A stretch of 64,000 nt of DNA from Sphingobacterium sp. HMA12 (GTDB lineage Bacteria; Bacteroidota; Bacteroidia; Sphingobacteriales; Sphingobacteriaceae). The first letter of the stretch is position 1; each line of letters opens with the position of its first letter. The notes below the pieces were generated by a model. It was not told the DNA's origin and did not search any database. It saw only the letters and a list, made by a program, of their open reading frames with translations. The stretch covers positions 744,001 to 808,000 of the forward strand of contig NZ_BEYR01000001.1 of assembly GCF_002933815.1 (NCBI RefSeq). Direction: 5' to 3'. Positions 8,893-17,061 of the stretch are shown here, in pieces. The position numbers and the translations under genes are program-made.

Positions 8893-9866
8893 TGCCGAAA
8901 AATATGGATGCATTTGTTTTGAATGAAAAGTGGCAGCTTATACACCCAGACGGTTCGATAAAGATCTTACGGATCGATTCGGTTTGTAGACCGGATCTTT
9001 CTATAGGAATTGATACCGATGGAAAGCGTTGCCTGACTTTGAAGGCTGTTAGCTTAAAGGAAGAATATCTTGATAAAAATGAATTTTCTAACCTTTCTAT
9101 AGTCTATCTTCCTGCTGAAGATCGTATTATTATCCGCGTGCTCGATGAGTACTTCTGGGATCTTTTTAATGATTTTGTGATTTCAATATACAATAAAGTA
9201 TATAAGATTGAAGATGAAGAAGCATGTGTCAAAGAGTTTTTTAGGACGTTTAACCGCTGGGCCTATTTCTTTGATGAAAAGCGAGTTTCCAAATTATCCG
9301 AAGAGGTTTTAATAGGACTTTTTGGTGAACTATGTTTTATGGACTTTCTTCTATCTCAGTCTTCACCAAGATTTACAATTCCAGAGATTGAGCAGAGTTG
9401 GGTAGGACCTTATGATAAAGGGCATGATTTCGAATTCCCAGATATTGATTTTGAGGTGAAAACCAAACCCGGTCGTTCACTCGATGTCAATATTTCCAGC
9501 GAGTACCAGTTACAGGAAGATTTAGGAAAGTCTTTAGACTTGGTCGTCATTGATATTGATAAGAACTATATCGAGGGAATATCGCTTAAAGATCTTATTA
9601 ATAGCATAAAAGATAAAGTAATAGCCTACGGAGGGGATCTTTCATTCATTGTTGAAGGATTGAAACAAAAAAATATTAGTTTCAATGAACTAGAAAGCTA
9701 TGACAATTATAGGTATAAAGCAGCTAGGATTGTCTTTTATGACTGTTTAGCAGATGGATTTCCAAGGCTAAAGAGAGATTTCTTGTTTCAGAGTATACAT
9801 AAGGTACGTTACCAAATCCGCCTGACCAATTTAACCGAATTTATTAAACAAGAGCAATCCCTTTAA
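8892..9866 (+). CDS. PD-(D/E)XK motif protein (DUF4420 family)
   Basis: A 324-aa protein of the family Pfam calls putative PD-(D/E)XK family member (DUF4420). The N-terminal 120 residues are beta-rich. The nuclease core reads LIGLFGELCFMDFLL (Glu146), WVGPYDKGHDFEF (Asp179) and DFEVKTKPG (Glu188, Lys190), a complete E-D-ExK set. C-terminal residues 200-320 are helical (EYQLQEDLGKSLDLVVIDI and beyond). It is coupled to the Z1 gene by a one-base overlap and is followed by the AIPR gene five bases later. In known neighbourhoods this family always travels with Z1 and MORC genes, so it is likely a second nuclease or structural subunit of the complex. Activity is predicted, not shown. Confidence 0.85.
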   Translation: MPKNMDAFVLNEKWQLIHPDGSIKILRIDSVCRPDLSIGIDTDGKRCLTLKAVSLKEEYLDKNEFSNLSIVYLPAEDRIIIRVLDEYFWDLFNDFVISIYNKVYKIEDEEACVKEFFRTFNRWAYFFDEKRVSKLSEEVLIGLFGELCFMDFLLSQSSPRFTIPEIEQSWVGPYDKGHDFEFPDIDFEVKTKPGRSLDVNISSEYQLQEDLGKSLDLVVIDIDKNYIEGISLKDLINSIKDKVIAYGGDLSFIVEGLKQKNISFNELESYDNYRYKAARIVFYDCLADGFPRLKRDFLFQSIHKVRYQIRLTNLTEFIKQEQSL

Positions 9867-9871
9867 TTGAT

Positions 9872-12271
9872 ATGGAGATCAGTGAACTATTAAAGTATAG
9901 AATAGATTTATTAGAAGAATGTCAAGACGACGAAAAATTTATTTCTGAGCAGGACTTTTTGACCAATGTAATGCCATTCCTTAATGATGCCAAACTAGTC
10001 GATTCTGAGGACTATAATGACTGTTTTCATCTTAATAAAGTAGATAATTTGAAAGTGAATGGCTATGTTATCAATGAATCGGGCGAACGTTTACAAATCT
10101 TTCTCGTGGATGAGGTATCGATTGATGTATCAACTCTAGAAGAAGACTTATTGATTTCTCAAAAAAGCTATTACGACCAGCAGTTTAATAAAGCATTCAA
10201 GTTTGTCAATAAATCAATAAAGAAGCATCTTGATGAAGATGTGCAAGATTCCAGTCCTGCCAAAGCCCTTGTGAATTTTTTATCTTCAACACAGGGGTTA
10301 GAACAGATCGACGTCATCGAGATTTTCTTAGTATCGACCGCCATAACGGTAGAAAAAAGAGGTGCGGAGCCGCAGCCAAAGAAGATTGAGTTTGACGATG
10401 ATAATATCACATTTAAATATACGGTTGGAAAGGAGAGCCGATCCAAATCAATAAGTGTCTTTAAAAGACTTATCGATCTTAATTTTATATATAATGTCCT
10501 TATCTCCCAGGGTAATAGGGAAGTTCTCGTTGTCAATTTTGAAAATCTATATCCTGGAGAGATACATCTTCTCAGAGCAGCAGACGAAGAACATTTCGAA
10601 TCCTACTTATGTGTGCTTCCTGCGGCACTGATTGCGGAACTGTATCGTAAATACAGTACACGTATTCTCGAAAAAAACGTACGTTCTTTCCTTCAGTTCA
10701 AAGGCGTAAATCAAGGTATCCGTGATACCATTAAGAAGACCCCTGAACTCTTTATCGCCTATAACAACGGTATGACTATAACAGCGGTAGATTCAGAACT
10801 TAAAGAGAATAACGGACAGTACATTTTGAAGTCTCTCACAGACTTCCAGATCGTGAATGGTGGACAGACCACAGCATCTATATATTTCTCCAAAAAAGAA
10901 GGCCTGGATATATCCAAAGTTCGGGTAATGGCAAAAATTAATGTTGCTAAGAATACAGACGAGGACAAACTCAATGAATTTATATCGCAGATCAGTATTT
11001 ACTCCAATGCTCAGTCCAAAGTGTCTTCTACCGATCTAAGGTCTAGAAATGAACAGCTGGTCAAGCTGAAAGCAGTTTCAGAAAGTACCTTAACACCCAC
11101 AGGAAAGAAATGGTTTTTCGAAAGGTTTAAGGGCGAATTCAATACCCTGATTCGAAAAAATCCTGCAGCCAAGACTAGGATCAATAATGAGTATCCTAAA
11201 GAGAGACGTTTCTCAAAAGAAGAGCTGGCTAAGTACTATATGTCTTGGGGAGACCAACCTTATATGGTCAAAAAAGGAGGCGAGAAGATCTTTAGGTCAT
11301 TCATCGAAATCATCTCCGGTGAAGAGAAGAAAAAGGCTCCTGCTATCGATCGCGATTTCTTTGAAGAGACCATCGCTCGGATTATGCTTTTCAGAACTTT
11401 AGAAAAGCAATATGGAGCAGGTAAGAACTCGTTAGGTCAGTTGCGATCTGCCGTAGTGCCGTACTCCATAGCGATTATTTACAAATACGCTGGAGCGATA
11501 AAAACCAATATGGTCTTCGATCTCGCTAAGATCTGGAAGCAGGAGCAGTTTGATGAGTCGTTTTTGGAGATGAGCTACAGTTTAATGGATCTGATGAACA
11601 ATCTGATTAAAAAATATGCGTTGAGCGATGATTTGGGTGAATATTCTAAGAAAGAAGAACTCTGGGATGCTATCAGCAAATCGAGTGAGATCAAACAGTT
11701 TATTGAATCAGATCTATTTAAGACATCGATATTGCGTTTGTTGACATCCAAAGACGCCAAGAAAGCAACCGATAAGGCATCAAAAGGAATAAAACATGTA
11801 GACTTTTCTAAGCTTTATGAGAATGTACTGATGTATAGTAAGACTGCTGCATATTATCAAAAACTGGGGATGATATTAGGTAGAACCTATACCGCCAACC
11901 AGCAGAATAAATTTGATAAAATCGTATCAGCGATAAATAATAAGGAAGATGTATCGGACAATCTACGCGCATTTGAAATGGAATATCTAAATGAAGTGAG
12001 GATTTCGCAACCAAATATTTTTGATAAGATCGCTGTCAAAGAAGAGAGTAAATGGCTGGCTGCGTACGATTTTGTCTTATCCCACTATAATAGTTGTATA
12101 GAGAACAAGGGAGATATTAGATCTGTTTTTCAGCGTGAGAGAGAGATCTTCAAGGCGAAGAATGCGAAATTCTATTCTGTTCTGGATGAGATTGGTAATG
12201 CACTGCACAAAGGAGAGGCTCCTACGATGAAGGAACTTTATAGCTTATGTTCTTGCTTGCAGCTGCAGTAG
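9872..12271 (+). CDS. AIPR (abortive infection phage resistance) protein
   Basis: A 799-aa protein with an AIPR domain (PF10592 type), named from a lactococcal abortive-infection protein. The family signatures are YNNGMTITAVDSEL (from Asn298) and TDFQIVNGGQTTASIYF (325-334 region), followed by the conserved stretch DEDKLNEFISQISIYSNAQ and the SSTDLRSR turn, then KWFFERFKGEF. The N-terminal 280 residues include a region of Glu/Asp/Lys pattern that could be nuclease-like but I cannot assign a catalytic set with certainty. The C-terminal third is helical. It closes the coupled core of the operon. AIPR proteins recur with Z1/MORC R-M systems; the role as abortive effector or nuclease is inference from the family. 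Confidence 0.9.
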   Translation: MEISELLKYRIDLLEECQDDEKFISEQDFLTNVMPFLNDAKLVDSEDYNDCFHLNKVDNLKVNGYVINESGERLQIFLVDEVSIDVSTLEEDLLISQKSYYDQQFNKAFKFVNKSIKKHLDEDVQDSSPAKALVNFLSSTQGLEQIDVIEIFLVSTAITVEKRGAEPQPKKIEFDDDNITFKYTVGKESRSKSISVFKRLIDLNFIYNVLISQGNREVLVVNFENLYPGEIHLLRAADEEHFESYLCVLPAALIAELYRKYSTRILEKNVRSFLQFKGVNQGIRDTIKKTPELFIAYNNGMTITAVDSELKENNGQYILKSLTDFQIVNGGQTTASIYFSKKEGLDISKVRVMAKINVAKNTDEDKLNEFISQISIYSNAQSKVSSTDLRSRNEQLVKLKAVSESTLTPTGKKWFFERFKGEFNTLIRKNPAAKTRINNEYPKERRFSKEELAKYYMSWGDQPYMVKKGGEKIFRSFIEIISGEEKKKAPAIDRDFFEETIARIMLFRTLEKQYGAGKNSLGQLRSAVVPYSIAIIYKYAGAIKTNMVFDLAKIWKQEQFDESFLEMSYSLMDLMNNLIKKYALSDDLGEYSKKEELWDAISKSSEIKQFIESDLFKTSILRLLTSKDAKKATDKASKGIKHVDFSKLYENVLMYSKTAAYYQKLGMILGRTYTANQQNKFDKIVSAINNKEDVSDNLRAFEMEYLNEVRISQPNIFDKIAVKEESKWLAAYDFVLSHYNSCIENKGDIRSVFQREREIFKAKNAKFYSVLDEIGNALHKGEAPTMKELYSLCSCLQLQ

Positions 12272-12311
12272 GCAAGGTTTTGTTTGTTATTTGACATAAA
12301 AATTAATAATT

Positions 12312-12716
12312 ATGATAAACATAGTTGCAAAAGCGTTGGAGTGCGTAGCCAATAGTGATGGTTATTTTTATAAATATCTGACACCAAATGATGTTGGTAG
12401 CAACGGTTCCAACCAGAGTGGGGTATACGTTCGTATGGGCGATGGAAAAAAACTATTTCCCAAATCGTTTAAGAAAGGGGAGAATGTCCATGCTGATATA
12501 CAAGTTTTATGGTACGACTCAAAGCTGACTTCGCTATGCAATTTTATTTATTATGGCAAGGCTCTTGGTACAGAAGAGTTCAGAATCACCCGTCTCAATC
12601 GAAAGTTTGTGACGGGTGATCTTTTGCTACTCATCTTGACTACTGACGAATATATTGGTTTTGTCCTAAATGATGGGCAATCTAAAGAGTTTTTGGCCAG
12701 TATGCAAAGTGTTTAA
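12312..12716 (+). CDS. Stand-alone EcoRII N-terminal-like DNA-recognition domain protein
   Basis: A 134-aa protein resembling the N-terminal effector-binding (B3-like pseudobarrel) domain of the restriction enzyme EcoRII. The hallmark is KYLTPNDVGSNGSNQSGVY (residues 21-39), matching the K.L..NDtGa.GghQ.G.Y pattern of that domain, followed by DIQVLWYDSKLTSLCNFIYYGKALGTEEFRITRLN, which matches its later strands. The PD-(D/E)XK catalytic domain of EcoRII is missing, so this is a recognition module on its own. It lies 40 bp after the AIPR gene on the same strand and probably belongs to the operon, where it could supply sequence recognition to the separate nucleases. Domain call is by pattern recognition. 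Confidence 0.72.
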   Translation: MINIVAKALECVANSDGYFYKYLTPNDVGSNGSNQSGVYVRMGDGKKLFPKSFKKGENVHADIQVLWYDSKLTSLCNFIYYGKALGTEEFRITRLNRKFVTGDLLLLILTTDEYIGFVLNDGQSKEFLASMQSV

Positions 12717-12723
12717 TAATTTA

Positions 12724-12731
12724 TATCTTTG
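12724..12731 (+). promoter_or_regulatory. Bacteroidota -7 box (TATCTTTG) before darT-like remnant
   Basis: TATCTTTG matches the TAnnTTTG consensus exactly. The ATG of the darT-like frame follows nine bases after the end of the box, so a transcript would be nearly leaderless. The -33 TTTG element is not at the ideal distance (a TTTG lies at 12692-12695). Confidence 0.45.
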
Positions 12732-12739
12732 TTCACAAA

Positions 12740-13000
12740 ATGGCTACTCCTGACCCAATCTATATTTTCCGTATGGTGCATTGGCAAAATATCCAATATA
12801 TTCTGACTCATGGCTTATGTAGTAAGAATCATCGACTTGCTGATCCTAATTATGTTAATATTGGAGACCGTATGTTGATTGCTGCTAGAGAAGATTATAC
12901 AGTCCCAATTGCAGGTTATGGTACTCTTGGGGATTATATACCATTTTTCCCCTCTCACACTTCAGATCTAGTGCAGCTTAATAAAACTCTTTGCATATAA
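12740..13000 (+). pseudogene. darT: Truncated DarT-like DNA ADP-ribosyltransferase
   Basis: The 86-residue frame matches the N-terminus of DarT, the toxin that ADP-ribosylates thymidine in DNA: IYIFRMVHWQNIQYILTHGL (8-27), the NAD-site loop ADPNYVNIGD (34-43), and GTLGDYIPFF (61-70). The family continues here with a segment ending in RSPML and about 120 more residues carrying the catalytic glutamate; none of that follows. After residue 70 the frame becomes unrelated and stops at 13000, and the next 170 bases show no remainder in any frame I checked. The DarG macrodomain antitoxin is also absent. Without the catalytic half it should be inactive. The breakpoint is near 12950. Confidence 0.82.
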
Positions 13001-13169
13001 TGCGATTAATTCTGTGAGCATTTGCTTTTTTTTGTTAATTTAGTAAAAAGCTCGCAGTACCTGCTGTGTTAATTTTAGAACGAACTTTTCGCCCAATTTG
13101 TAGACCTATATTCTCCAAGTTGTCGAACCGTTAGTAGCAATTTGAGAAATAGCCATCAAGAATAACAAT

Positions 13170-14552
13170 ATGAAAGAAAAGATAATTCAAAGTAGTGAAA
13201 TTATAGATTTATCAACTCGACAAGAAGGACATTTTTATGACCGAAAAGCGAAAGAAATTGACGGAAAAAAAATACAGAAAATAGCTTGTGCATTTGCTAA
13301 TGCTGACGGGGGTGATTTTATTGTTGGGGTAAAAGATGATAAAGATGAACCTTCTGCTTCCAATCGATGGAGTGGCTTTAATACAAAAGAAGAATTAAAT
13401 TTTGTTTTTCAAAATTTAATGGAAGTTAAACCATCTATTCCTTATGTTGCGACATTTCTTCAGAGTGTACTAGACAACACTTACGCTCTTCAAATTACTG
13501 TTGAAAAAAGTGAAAAGGTCCACAATACAGCAGACAATACCGTATATATTAGGGTTTCAGCACAATCACTTCCTTTAAAGGAGCCGCAAAAAATACAGGA
13601 GTTATCTTTTGCAAAAGGCGAAACTTCATACGAAGATTTAGTTTACCGAGATGCAACGGCAGAGGATATATTTGAATCAAATGAGATAAAACGTTTTCTT
13701 GTTGACTATTCTCCTCAATCGGACCCTATTGACTTCACGGTGAATCAGAACTTAGTTGATAGAAATTCATATGAACCTAAAATGTCTGGACTATTATTAT
13801 TTAATGATAATCCTGTTGCTATTTTACCTAGAAAATGCGGTATCAAAATTACTCGATATGATACAGCAGAAAAAACACCAGAACGAGAACATCTTAAAGA
13901 GCAGGTAAATATTGAGGGAAGCCTGTACGAGCAAATTCATAAAGCATCGGAAACTATTACATCACTAATGTCTAATGTCAAGATATGGACGCCCAAAGGA
14001 CTTGACACTGTTAAATATCCAGAAGAAACAATTTGGGAAATACTGGTTAACGCTGTAATTCATAGAGACTATTCCATTTCCGACGATGTTCATATTTTAA
14101 TATTTAACAATCGAATTGAAATTAATAGTCCTGGCAAACTTCCCGGCTATGTTACTGAGGAAAATATACTGGAATCTCGTTATTCTAGAAATACTAAAAT
14201 CGTTAGAACTTTAAATCGATATAGAAATCCACCGAATAAGGATATGGGGGAAGGGTTAAATACGGCTTTTCAAAAAATGAAAGATTGGAGATTGAAAGAG
14301 CCAATTTTAAAGGTCGAGGGTAACTACGTAAAGGTTACAATTGCACACTCTCCAATTGCATCACCAGAAGAATCGATAATTGAGTTTCTTAATAATTCTG
14401 AAAAGGTAAAGAATAGACAGGCTAGGGAATTAACAGGTATAAAATCAGAAAACAAAATGAAAGCTATTTTTTATAAGTTAAGAGATCAAGGTCTGATTAA
14501 ACCAGTAATGAGTAGAAATGGGACTACTGTTGTTGCATGGACAAAAGCATAA
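13170..14552 (+). CDS. AlbA_2/Schlafen-type protein with HATPase_c_4 domain
   Basis: A 460-aa protein of the ATP-binding, putative DNA-binding family. The N-terminal AlbA_2 domain (about 14-140) is marked by EGHFYDRKAKEIDGKKIQKI and CAFANADGGDFIVGVKDD. A C-terminal ATPase-like domain (about 284-380) shows EETIWEILVNAVIHRDYS and GEGLNTAFQKMKD, with a winged-helix-like tail (about 395-460: RQARELTGIKSENKMKAIFYKL). Such proteins are commonly annotated as transcriptional regulators or accessory defence proteins. It starts 170 bp after the truncated DarT and is probably transcribed by itself. No membrane segment. The specific role is unknown. Confidence 0.85.
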   Translation: MKEKIIQSSEIIDLSTRQEGHFYDRKAKEIDGKKIQKIACAFANADGGDFIVGVKDDKDEPSASNRWSGFNTKEELNFVFQNLMEVKPSIPYVATFLQSVLDNTYALQITVEKSEKVHNTADNTVYIRVSAQSLPLKEPQKIQELSFAKGETSYEDLVYRDATAEDIFESNEIKRFLVDYSPQSDPIDFTVNQNLVDRNSYEPKMSGLLLFNDNPVAILPRKCGIKITRYDTAEKTPEREHLKEQVNIEGSLYEQIHKASETITSLMSNVKIWTPKGLDTVKYPEETIWEILVNAVIHRDYSISDDVHILIFNNRIEINSPGKLPGYVTEENILESRYSRNTKIVRTLNRYRNPPNKDMGEGLNTAFQKMKDWRLKEPILKVEGNYVKVTIAHSPIASPEESIIEFLNNSEKVKNRQARELTGIKSENKMKAIFYKLRDQGLIKPVMSRNGTTVVAWTKA

Positions 14553-14574
14553 AGCTGCAGCTTCATAAGAGCCT

Positions 14575-14715
14575 ACTCAGAACCGAATGCACCTTTAGTC
14601 TTTGTAATTTTACGGATCTGACGGTGCATCCTTCAATTGGATTGGTGGTGTAAATAGTCTCATAGTCTTACGTATCTGCCCATCATATTCAAAAGAGTGG
14701 AGAGATTGGTACAGC
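14575..14715 (-). pseudogene. IS256-family (mutator) transposase C-terminal fragment, frameshifted
   Basis: Read on the minus strand, two frames together give the mutator/IS256 transposase signature: NLSTLL, then IYTTNPIEG, then after a frame change HRQIRKITKTKGAF. This is the conserved block near the C-terminus of these transposases. About 45 codons remain; both ends are lost and at least one frameshift (near 14615-14620) breaks it. It abuts the SnoaL-like remnant at about 14715 without a gap, so it marks an old insertion/deletion junction. No terminal inverted repeat was found. Confidence 0.72.
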
Positions 14716-15040
14716 CATTTGGAAAATCCATCGCGGCGATCGCTCTATAGCTGATCACAATTTCGGTCGAACTATGAGAATGATTCATTGTCTCGATGGA
14801 CTGCTCTCGCTCGCTGAAATAGGAGAGGGCTTCTAGAGCCTGTTTCTTAAATTCTTCAATTCCTCACAAGTACATGGTTTGCTCATTGTTCTTAATATTT
14901 TGGAAATTTATATCATCAGCAAAATCTGTTATCATACTTTCCACATTCATCTCGTTATAGGCCTCCAAATACCAGGAAATCTTTTCCGTTCTATCATTGA
15001 AGACGGATGCGTTCGTAAGTTTTGGTACTAGTTTTTCATA
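14716..15040 (-). pseudogene. SnoaL/NTF2-like protein remnant
   Basis: On the minus strand the frame reads KISWYLEAYNEMNVESM, then ADDINFQNI, an in-frame TGA at 14866-14864, then GIEEFKKQALEALSYFSER, and ends in YRAIAAMDFPNG where the transposase fragment begins. This follows the order of SnoaL-like (NTF2-fold) proteins of about 120 aa. There is no start codon in the same frame before the match (a stop lies upstream) and the last third is missing. It is therefore a broken gene, probably cut by the IS256-type insertion whose debris follows. Confidence 0.7.
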
Positions 15041-15070
15041 CTGATGAACGTTTGACTAATAATACTATTT

Positions 15071-15364
15071 CTAGTCATGGCTCATGTGATCTTCGAAAGC
15101 TTTTGCTAACTCAATTCCACCTTGTTCGAGATATGGATATTCTAGTATATTAATAAATGCAGATTTAGCTTCTTCAGATGCAATTACAAGAGGATCACTT
15201 TGATTAGAATGTTGTACTAAAAGAATACCGCTTTTTCGGGTTGCCGAATAAGGGTGGTAATCGTTGCTTTCACCAATTACTGCCTGGTAAAGTGACCATA
15301 CTTCGTTGATATCGTTTATATCAACGTTTTCGTAAATCCAAGTTTTAAAATCTGTTGTTGCCAT
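15071..15364 (-). CDS. Hypothetical protein (97 aa)
   Basis: A 97-aa soluble acidic protein beginning MATTDFKTWIYENVD. No signal peptide, membrane segment or known motif is seen; the C-terminal half is helical (EEAKSAFINILEYPYLEQGGIELAKAF). It is the last of five minus-strand genes between 15071 and 16881, spaced closely, that may share a promoter near the XRE gene. I do not recognise the family. Similar short proteins encoded next to immunity or toxin genes exist, but nothing in the sequence proves such a link. Confidence 0.65.
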   Translation of the reverse strand: MATTDFKTWIYENVDINDINEVWSLYQAVIGESNDYHPYSATRKSGILLVQHSNQSDPLVIASEEAKSAFINILEYPYLEQGGIELAKAFEDHMSHD

Positions 15365-15403
15365 GTTGTATTTGTTTGTTAAGTTTGTAGTGTTTTATTT
15401 TTA

Positions 15404-15637
15404 TCAAGGTTCTATTCTTCCCCACATGTAATTATTATTCTCATCCCAAAATATTAGTTCAGTTCCTTCAATTCTTCCCCATAACCATCCTTTGTATTCA
15501 TTGTGAATTCTAAACTCAGTACCATAAAGGTGACCGTAATAAAAAAGATCATTCGTTTGGTTCCATACCCTTACGTAATCATTATCGATTTCCCCATAAA
15601 AGTATTCGTTATCTTCATTCCAAATTATTATTCTCAT
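15404..15637 (-). CDS. Small Trp/Asn-rich repeat protein (77 aa)
   Basis: The 77 residues consist almost wholly of four imperfect repeats of about 18-20 aa. Each carries a W/H-N-x-x-x-x-x-Y/W-x-G motif: IIWNEDNEYFYGEI, VWNQTNDLFYYGHL, IHNEYKGWLWGRI and FWDENNNYMWGRI. The pattern predicts a small all-beta repeat fold such as a beta-hairpin sheet. It overlaps the preceding gene by four bases (15634-15637, ATGA), so it is translationally coupled to the MazF/PemK-like protein. No family recognised; coupling suggests it could be its partner or antidote. Confidence 0.7.
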   Translation of the reverse strand: MRIIIWNEDNEYFYGEIDNDYVRVWNQTNDLFYYGHLYGTEFRIHNEYKGWLWGRIEGTELIFWDENNNYMWGRIEP

Positions 15638-15996
15638 CGCTTTATATAGTCGTCAAAATTTAAAGGAGAGGCTTGTTTCAAATGCTCTTCAATAAAACTT
15701 ATTCCCTCACCAGTTAACCTCCCTGCCTTGTAAAAAGGCCCCCAATCTTGAAATTTATTAAATAATTGATTGACAAAATGCGTATTGAGAAATGTTACCT
15801 CATGTTCACTAAGAAAATGATCTTCTTTCATGAGGATATTTTCAAATCTTCCGTTAGGTTCCGCATGAGTTAGCATTATGCCAATAAAACTAGTGTCGTC
15901 GTCAGAATATTCCCAAATAATGGCTGGGTGTTTCAATTTCTTTTTGTCTCTATTTTCGTATGGGACCCAAACGATGTCTCCTTTAACGTACGGCAT
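15634..15996 (-). CDS. Hypothetical protein with possible MazF/PemK-like SH3 barrel
   Basis: A 120-aa protein with an N-terminal strand order reminiscent of MazF/PemK folds: KGDIVWVPYENRDKKK, then HPAIIW, then FIGIMLTHAEP and NILMKEDHF. The C-terminal helices (VNQLFNKFQDWGPFY, GISFIEEHLKQ) are less typical. No catalytic set can be named. It is coupled by ATGA overlap to the repeat protein downstream. If MazF-like it would be a ribonuclease toxin, with the coupled 77-aa protein a candidate antitoxin, although in typical mazEF modules the antitoxin comes first. I hold the fold guess loosely. Confidence 0.65.
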   Translation of the reverse strand: MPYVKGDIVWVPYENRDKKKLKHPAIIWEYSDDDTSFIGIMLTHAEPNGRFENILMKEDHFLSEHEVTFLNTHFVNQLFNKFQDWGPFYKAGRLTGEGISFIEEHLKQASPLNFDDYIKR

Positions 15997-16032
15997 ATAT
16001 TGTTTATATTTAAGGTGTGCGTTTTATTATCT

Positions 16033-16254
16033 TTAAATAATCTCTGGCGGTGTACCGTTGTTATCGTTTGATTCACGAATTGAAAAAGCTATTTCCTTTA
16101 ATGCTTGGCTTTGCTCGCGTAATGCTGCGGTGTGCTCGCGCTTAGCGACGAGGTATCTGTCAAGAAGACTTGAAAGAACTAGGTACAGCCCGTAGAGACA
16201 AATTGCGATAAATCCTCCGTATATGAGGTACATTAAAAGTCCGAATGAGAACAT
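16033..16254 (-). CDS. Small single-pass membrane protein (73 aa)
   Basis: Residues 4-31 form one strong hydrophobic segment (LLMYLIYGGFIAICLYGLYLV), followed by a basic and then helical tail with repeated Ala/Glu/Gln (REHTAALREQSQALKEIAFSI) suited to a coiled coil. The N-terminus is short, so the tail is probably cytoplasmic. It sits between the XRE regulator and the MazF/PemK-like gene in the minus-strand cluster. No family recognised. Small membrane proteins with coiled-coil tails of this sort are common on mobile elements. Confidence 0.6.
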   Translation of the reverse strand: MFSFGLLMYLIYGGFIAICLYGLYLVLSSLLDRYLVAKREHTAALREQSQALKEIAFSIRESNDNNGTPPEII

Positions 16255-16278
16255 AATTTTGAGTTTAGTAGTTAATTT

Positions 16279-16881
16279 TTAATTCTTTCGTTTATCACTC
16301 TCAATCGTTTGGATTGCTTTTTGAACGATATCATTGGGTAGAGACTTTATTAACATAAAATAAAACGGTTTCGCACCACGTCCTTTTTTATCAATTTGCT
16401 TTTTATCTGTTTTTGCTATAGAGCCTGCGAAGTTTTTACTAATTGTACCAGAGATCTCTTCATTATCATAGGATACACCAAATTGCTCTATAATTTTATT
16501 GCTAATATCTTTGATTAGAAATTCGGATTTTTCGGACATGTTACCAAATACGATTGTTAGATGTTCAACTATAAATCTTTCATTGTAAACTTTTAGTGGT
16601 TTGTCACGAGAATTAATTTTAGCTTTTGTTACTTCGGGCAACTTAGAATGGTTTGGGAGTTTACAATTGGGGTTTCCCATTTGATAATAAAGTAAACCGT
16701 AAATAGAGGAGACAGTTTGTAGCTTCTCAACATTATAATTTGTTGTGCCGTTTTCCAAATCACTATATTCAGAAGGGCTCATTTCGCTTAAATTGGCCGC
16801 TTCTATTTGGCTTAAACCAAAGTGTAATCTAAACTTCTTTGCTTGTTTACCGAATTCTAATTTAATGTCATAATCGCTCAT
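16279..16881 (-). CDS. XRE-family transcriptional regulator (200 aa)
   Basis: N-terminal XRE helix-turn-helix at residues 8-65, with KFRLHFGLSQIEAANLSEMS and a recognition segment SEYSDLENGTTNYNVEKLQ. The remaining 130 residues are a basic, helical region with no recognised family (GRGAKPFYFMLIKSLPNDIV near the end). It heads the minus-strand cluster, and a 12-bp AT-only palindrome (ATTTATATAAAT, 16884-16895) overlaps its translation start region, where a repressor could bind. It is likely the regulator of the small-gene cluster. Confidence 0.75.
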   Translation of the reverse strand: MSDYDIKLEFGKQAKKFRLHFGLSQIEAANLSEMSPSEYSDLENGTTNYNVEKLQTVSSIYGLLYYQMGNPNCKLPNHSKLPEVTKAKINSRDKPLKVYNERFIVEHLTIVFGNMSEKSEFLIKDISNKIIEQFGVSYDNEEISGTISKNFAGSIAKTDKKQIDKKGRGAKPFYFMLIKSLPNDIVQKAIQTIESDKRKN

Positions 16882-17061
16882 TTATTTATATAAATTTCTT
16901 TTTAATTGTATTTTATATTTTTATTTGTATATTTGTTTCAGTTATTTAAGCGACTACAAAAGGAGGGTGGAGACACTCTCTCATTACGATGTTACTCATA
17001 ACAGAAAACCGCTAATTTTCCATATGAGTTGATCGTGGGTTCGCTTTCTATTGGATTTTTT

